Assembly (NCBI GenBank): GCA_030754805.1
Contig: JASLZO010000062.1
Span: forward strand, 1 to 6,657
Source: Dehalococcoidia bacterium
GTDB taxonomy: Bacteria > Chloroflexota > Dehalococcoidia > UBA6926
Direction of reading: 5' to 3'
DNA: 6,657 nt
The notes beneath the pieces were generated by a model. It was not told the DNA's origin. It saw only the letters and a list, made by a program, of their open reading frames with translations, and made no database searches. This document shows, piece by piece, positions 5,710 through 6,657 of the stretch. Every line of letters begins with the position of its first letter. The first letter of the stretch is position 1. Made by a program: the position numbers and the translations under genes.

Positions 5710-6657
5710 ATGGTGACCACAACGACGCTGATACGAGATAGGATCGGGGAACTCGTCGCGGACGCTGTTCGTTCCGCGCAGAGCAAAGGCCTGCTGCCCC
5801 AGTTCGAGTTGCCCGAGTCCAGCATCGAACATCCCCAGAACCCTGATCACGGGGACTATGCATCATCGCTTCCAATGAAGATGGCGCGGGCGGCGCGCAT
5901 GGACCCGCGAAAGATCGCCCAGATCCTCGTAGAAGAACTGCCTTCATCCTCGGAGCTGGCGGCGAGCGAGGTCGCGCCTCCCGGGTTCATCAACTTCTCC
6001 CTTGATCGCGAGTGGCTGCGGCGGCAGGTCGACCAGATCATCGACCAAGCCTCGACGTTCGGACACTCCGACGTGGGTCAGGGGGAGACGGTCCAGGTCG
6101 AGTTCGTTAGCGTAAATCCGACCGGCCCGATCCATGTCGGGCACGGTCGCGGCGCCGTGCTGGGGAGCACCCTCGCCAACTTACTCGACGCAGCCGGCTT
6201 TCGCGTCCAGCGCGAGTACTACATCAACGACGCCGGCAACCAGATGGACCTCTTCTTCCGGTCCATCTGGGCCCGCTACCTCCAGGCCCTCGGGCGAGAC
6301 GAGGAACTGCCTGGCGAGGGCTACCACGGCACCTACATGGCCGACCTTGGGAAAGCGCTGGCAGAGGAACATGGAGACTCATTCCTACGCCAGGGGGATC
6401 CAGAGGGTGTCGCCGCTCTCGGGGCGATCGGCATGGAACGCATGCTCGAGATGATCCGTGGCGACCTCGACCGAATCTCCGTGTCGTTCGACCGCTGGTT
6501 CAGCGAGCAAACGCTGTTCGAGGGCGGCAATACAGGCGCATACGCAACGGCACTGGCTCTGATCCGCGACAAGGGATACACGACCGACCGAGAGGGTGCC
6601 CACTGGTTCACCGCGTCGGTCCTCGGCGGGGAAAAAGACGAGGTGATCCTGCGCTCC
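5710..6657 (+). CDS. argS: Arginyl-tRNA synthetase, 3'-truncated by window edge
   Basis: The first 316 codons of a class I aminoacyl-tRNA synthetase that charges tRNA-Arg in the cytosol; the frame is open to the window edge. An N-terminal additional domain that contacts the tRNA elbow (about 1-105) is followed by the Rossmann catalytic domain. Its ATP-binding signature is SVNPTGPIHVGHGRG (134-148), with the HIGH motif as HVGH (142-145), then the ArgS-typical EYYINDAGNQ (169-178). Later segments such as GAHWFTASVLGGEKDEVILRS also fit. The KMSK region, anticodon-binding domain and C-terminus lie beyond the window. ATG 5710 is chosen because an in-frame TGA lies 21 codons upstream with no ATG, GTG or TTG between; GTG at 5713 is a possible alternative. 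No Shine-Dalgarno precedes it (the leader is TCAACGCGGAT). It is divergent from the MFS gene, with 151 bases between the start codons. Confidence 0.97.
   Translation, partial: MVTTTTLIRDRIGELVADAVRSAQSKGLLPQFELPESSIEHPQNPDHGDYASSLPMKMARAARMDPRKIAQILVEELPSSSELAASEVAPPGFINFSLDREWLRRQVDQIIDQASTFGHSDVGQGETVQVEFVSVNPTGPIHVGHGRGAVLGSTLANLLDAAGFRVQREYYINDAGNQMDLFFRSIWARYLQALGRDEELPGEGYHGTYMADLGKALAEEHGDSFLRQGDPEGVAALGAIGMERMLEMIRGDLDRISVSFDRWFSEQTLFEGGNTGAYATALALIRDKGYTTDREGAHWFTASVLGGEKDEVILRS

Noticed and set aside
1..6657. A novel defence, mobile or biosynthetic system
   Set aside because: Every substantial coding frame belongs to a well-known family (DegV, RecG, aldo/keto reductase, MFS, ArgS), with no mobile-element ends, repeat arrays or clustered unknown genes.

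Overview
The window is GC-rich (clearly above 60% by eye), densely coded bacterial chromosome. It looks like housekeeping and metabolic DNA, not an accessory island: I see no transposase, integrase, phage gene, tRNA, rRNA, CRISPR array or toxin-antitoxin pair. The RecG form (long N-terminal region ahead of the wedge domain, 869 residues) and the DegV-RecG pairing fit Chloroflexota, perhaps a Dehalococcoidia/SAR202-like lineage. That assignment is inference from memory of these families and has not been tested by a search.

Layout, left to right. (1) The 3' part of a DegV/FakB-type fatty-acid-binding protein gene enters from the left edge and overlaps recG by the 4-base ATGA. (2) recG encodes a complete branch-migrating DNA helicase. 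(3) After 45 bases comes an aldo/keto reductase with an intact Asp-Tyr-Lys-His catalytic tetrad, on the same strand. (4) A 158-base convergent gap holds two short GC hairpins and a doubtful 40-codon ORF. (5) A 400-residue major facilitator efflux-type transporter lies on the minus strand. (6) A 151-base divergent gap holds candidate promoters for both directions and an AT-rich block with a perfect 6+6 dyad. (7) The 5' part of argS (arginyl-tRNA synthetase, 316 codons) runs off the right edge.

The degV-recG pair is probably co-transcribed and translationally coupled. The reductase may be read from the same transcript or from its own weak promoter. The transporter and argS are divergent and share one regulatory gap. 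The genes do not form an evident single pathway. Complete starts for the reductase, transporter and argS all lack a recognisable Shine-Dalgarno sequence, and each has a TACTC element upstream. I find no convincing undescribed system; the points worth a second look are regulatory details and RecG-specific extensions.
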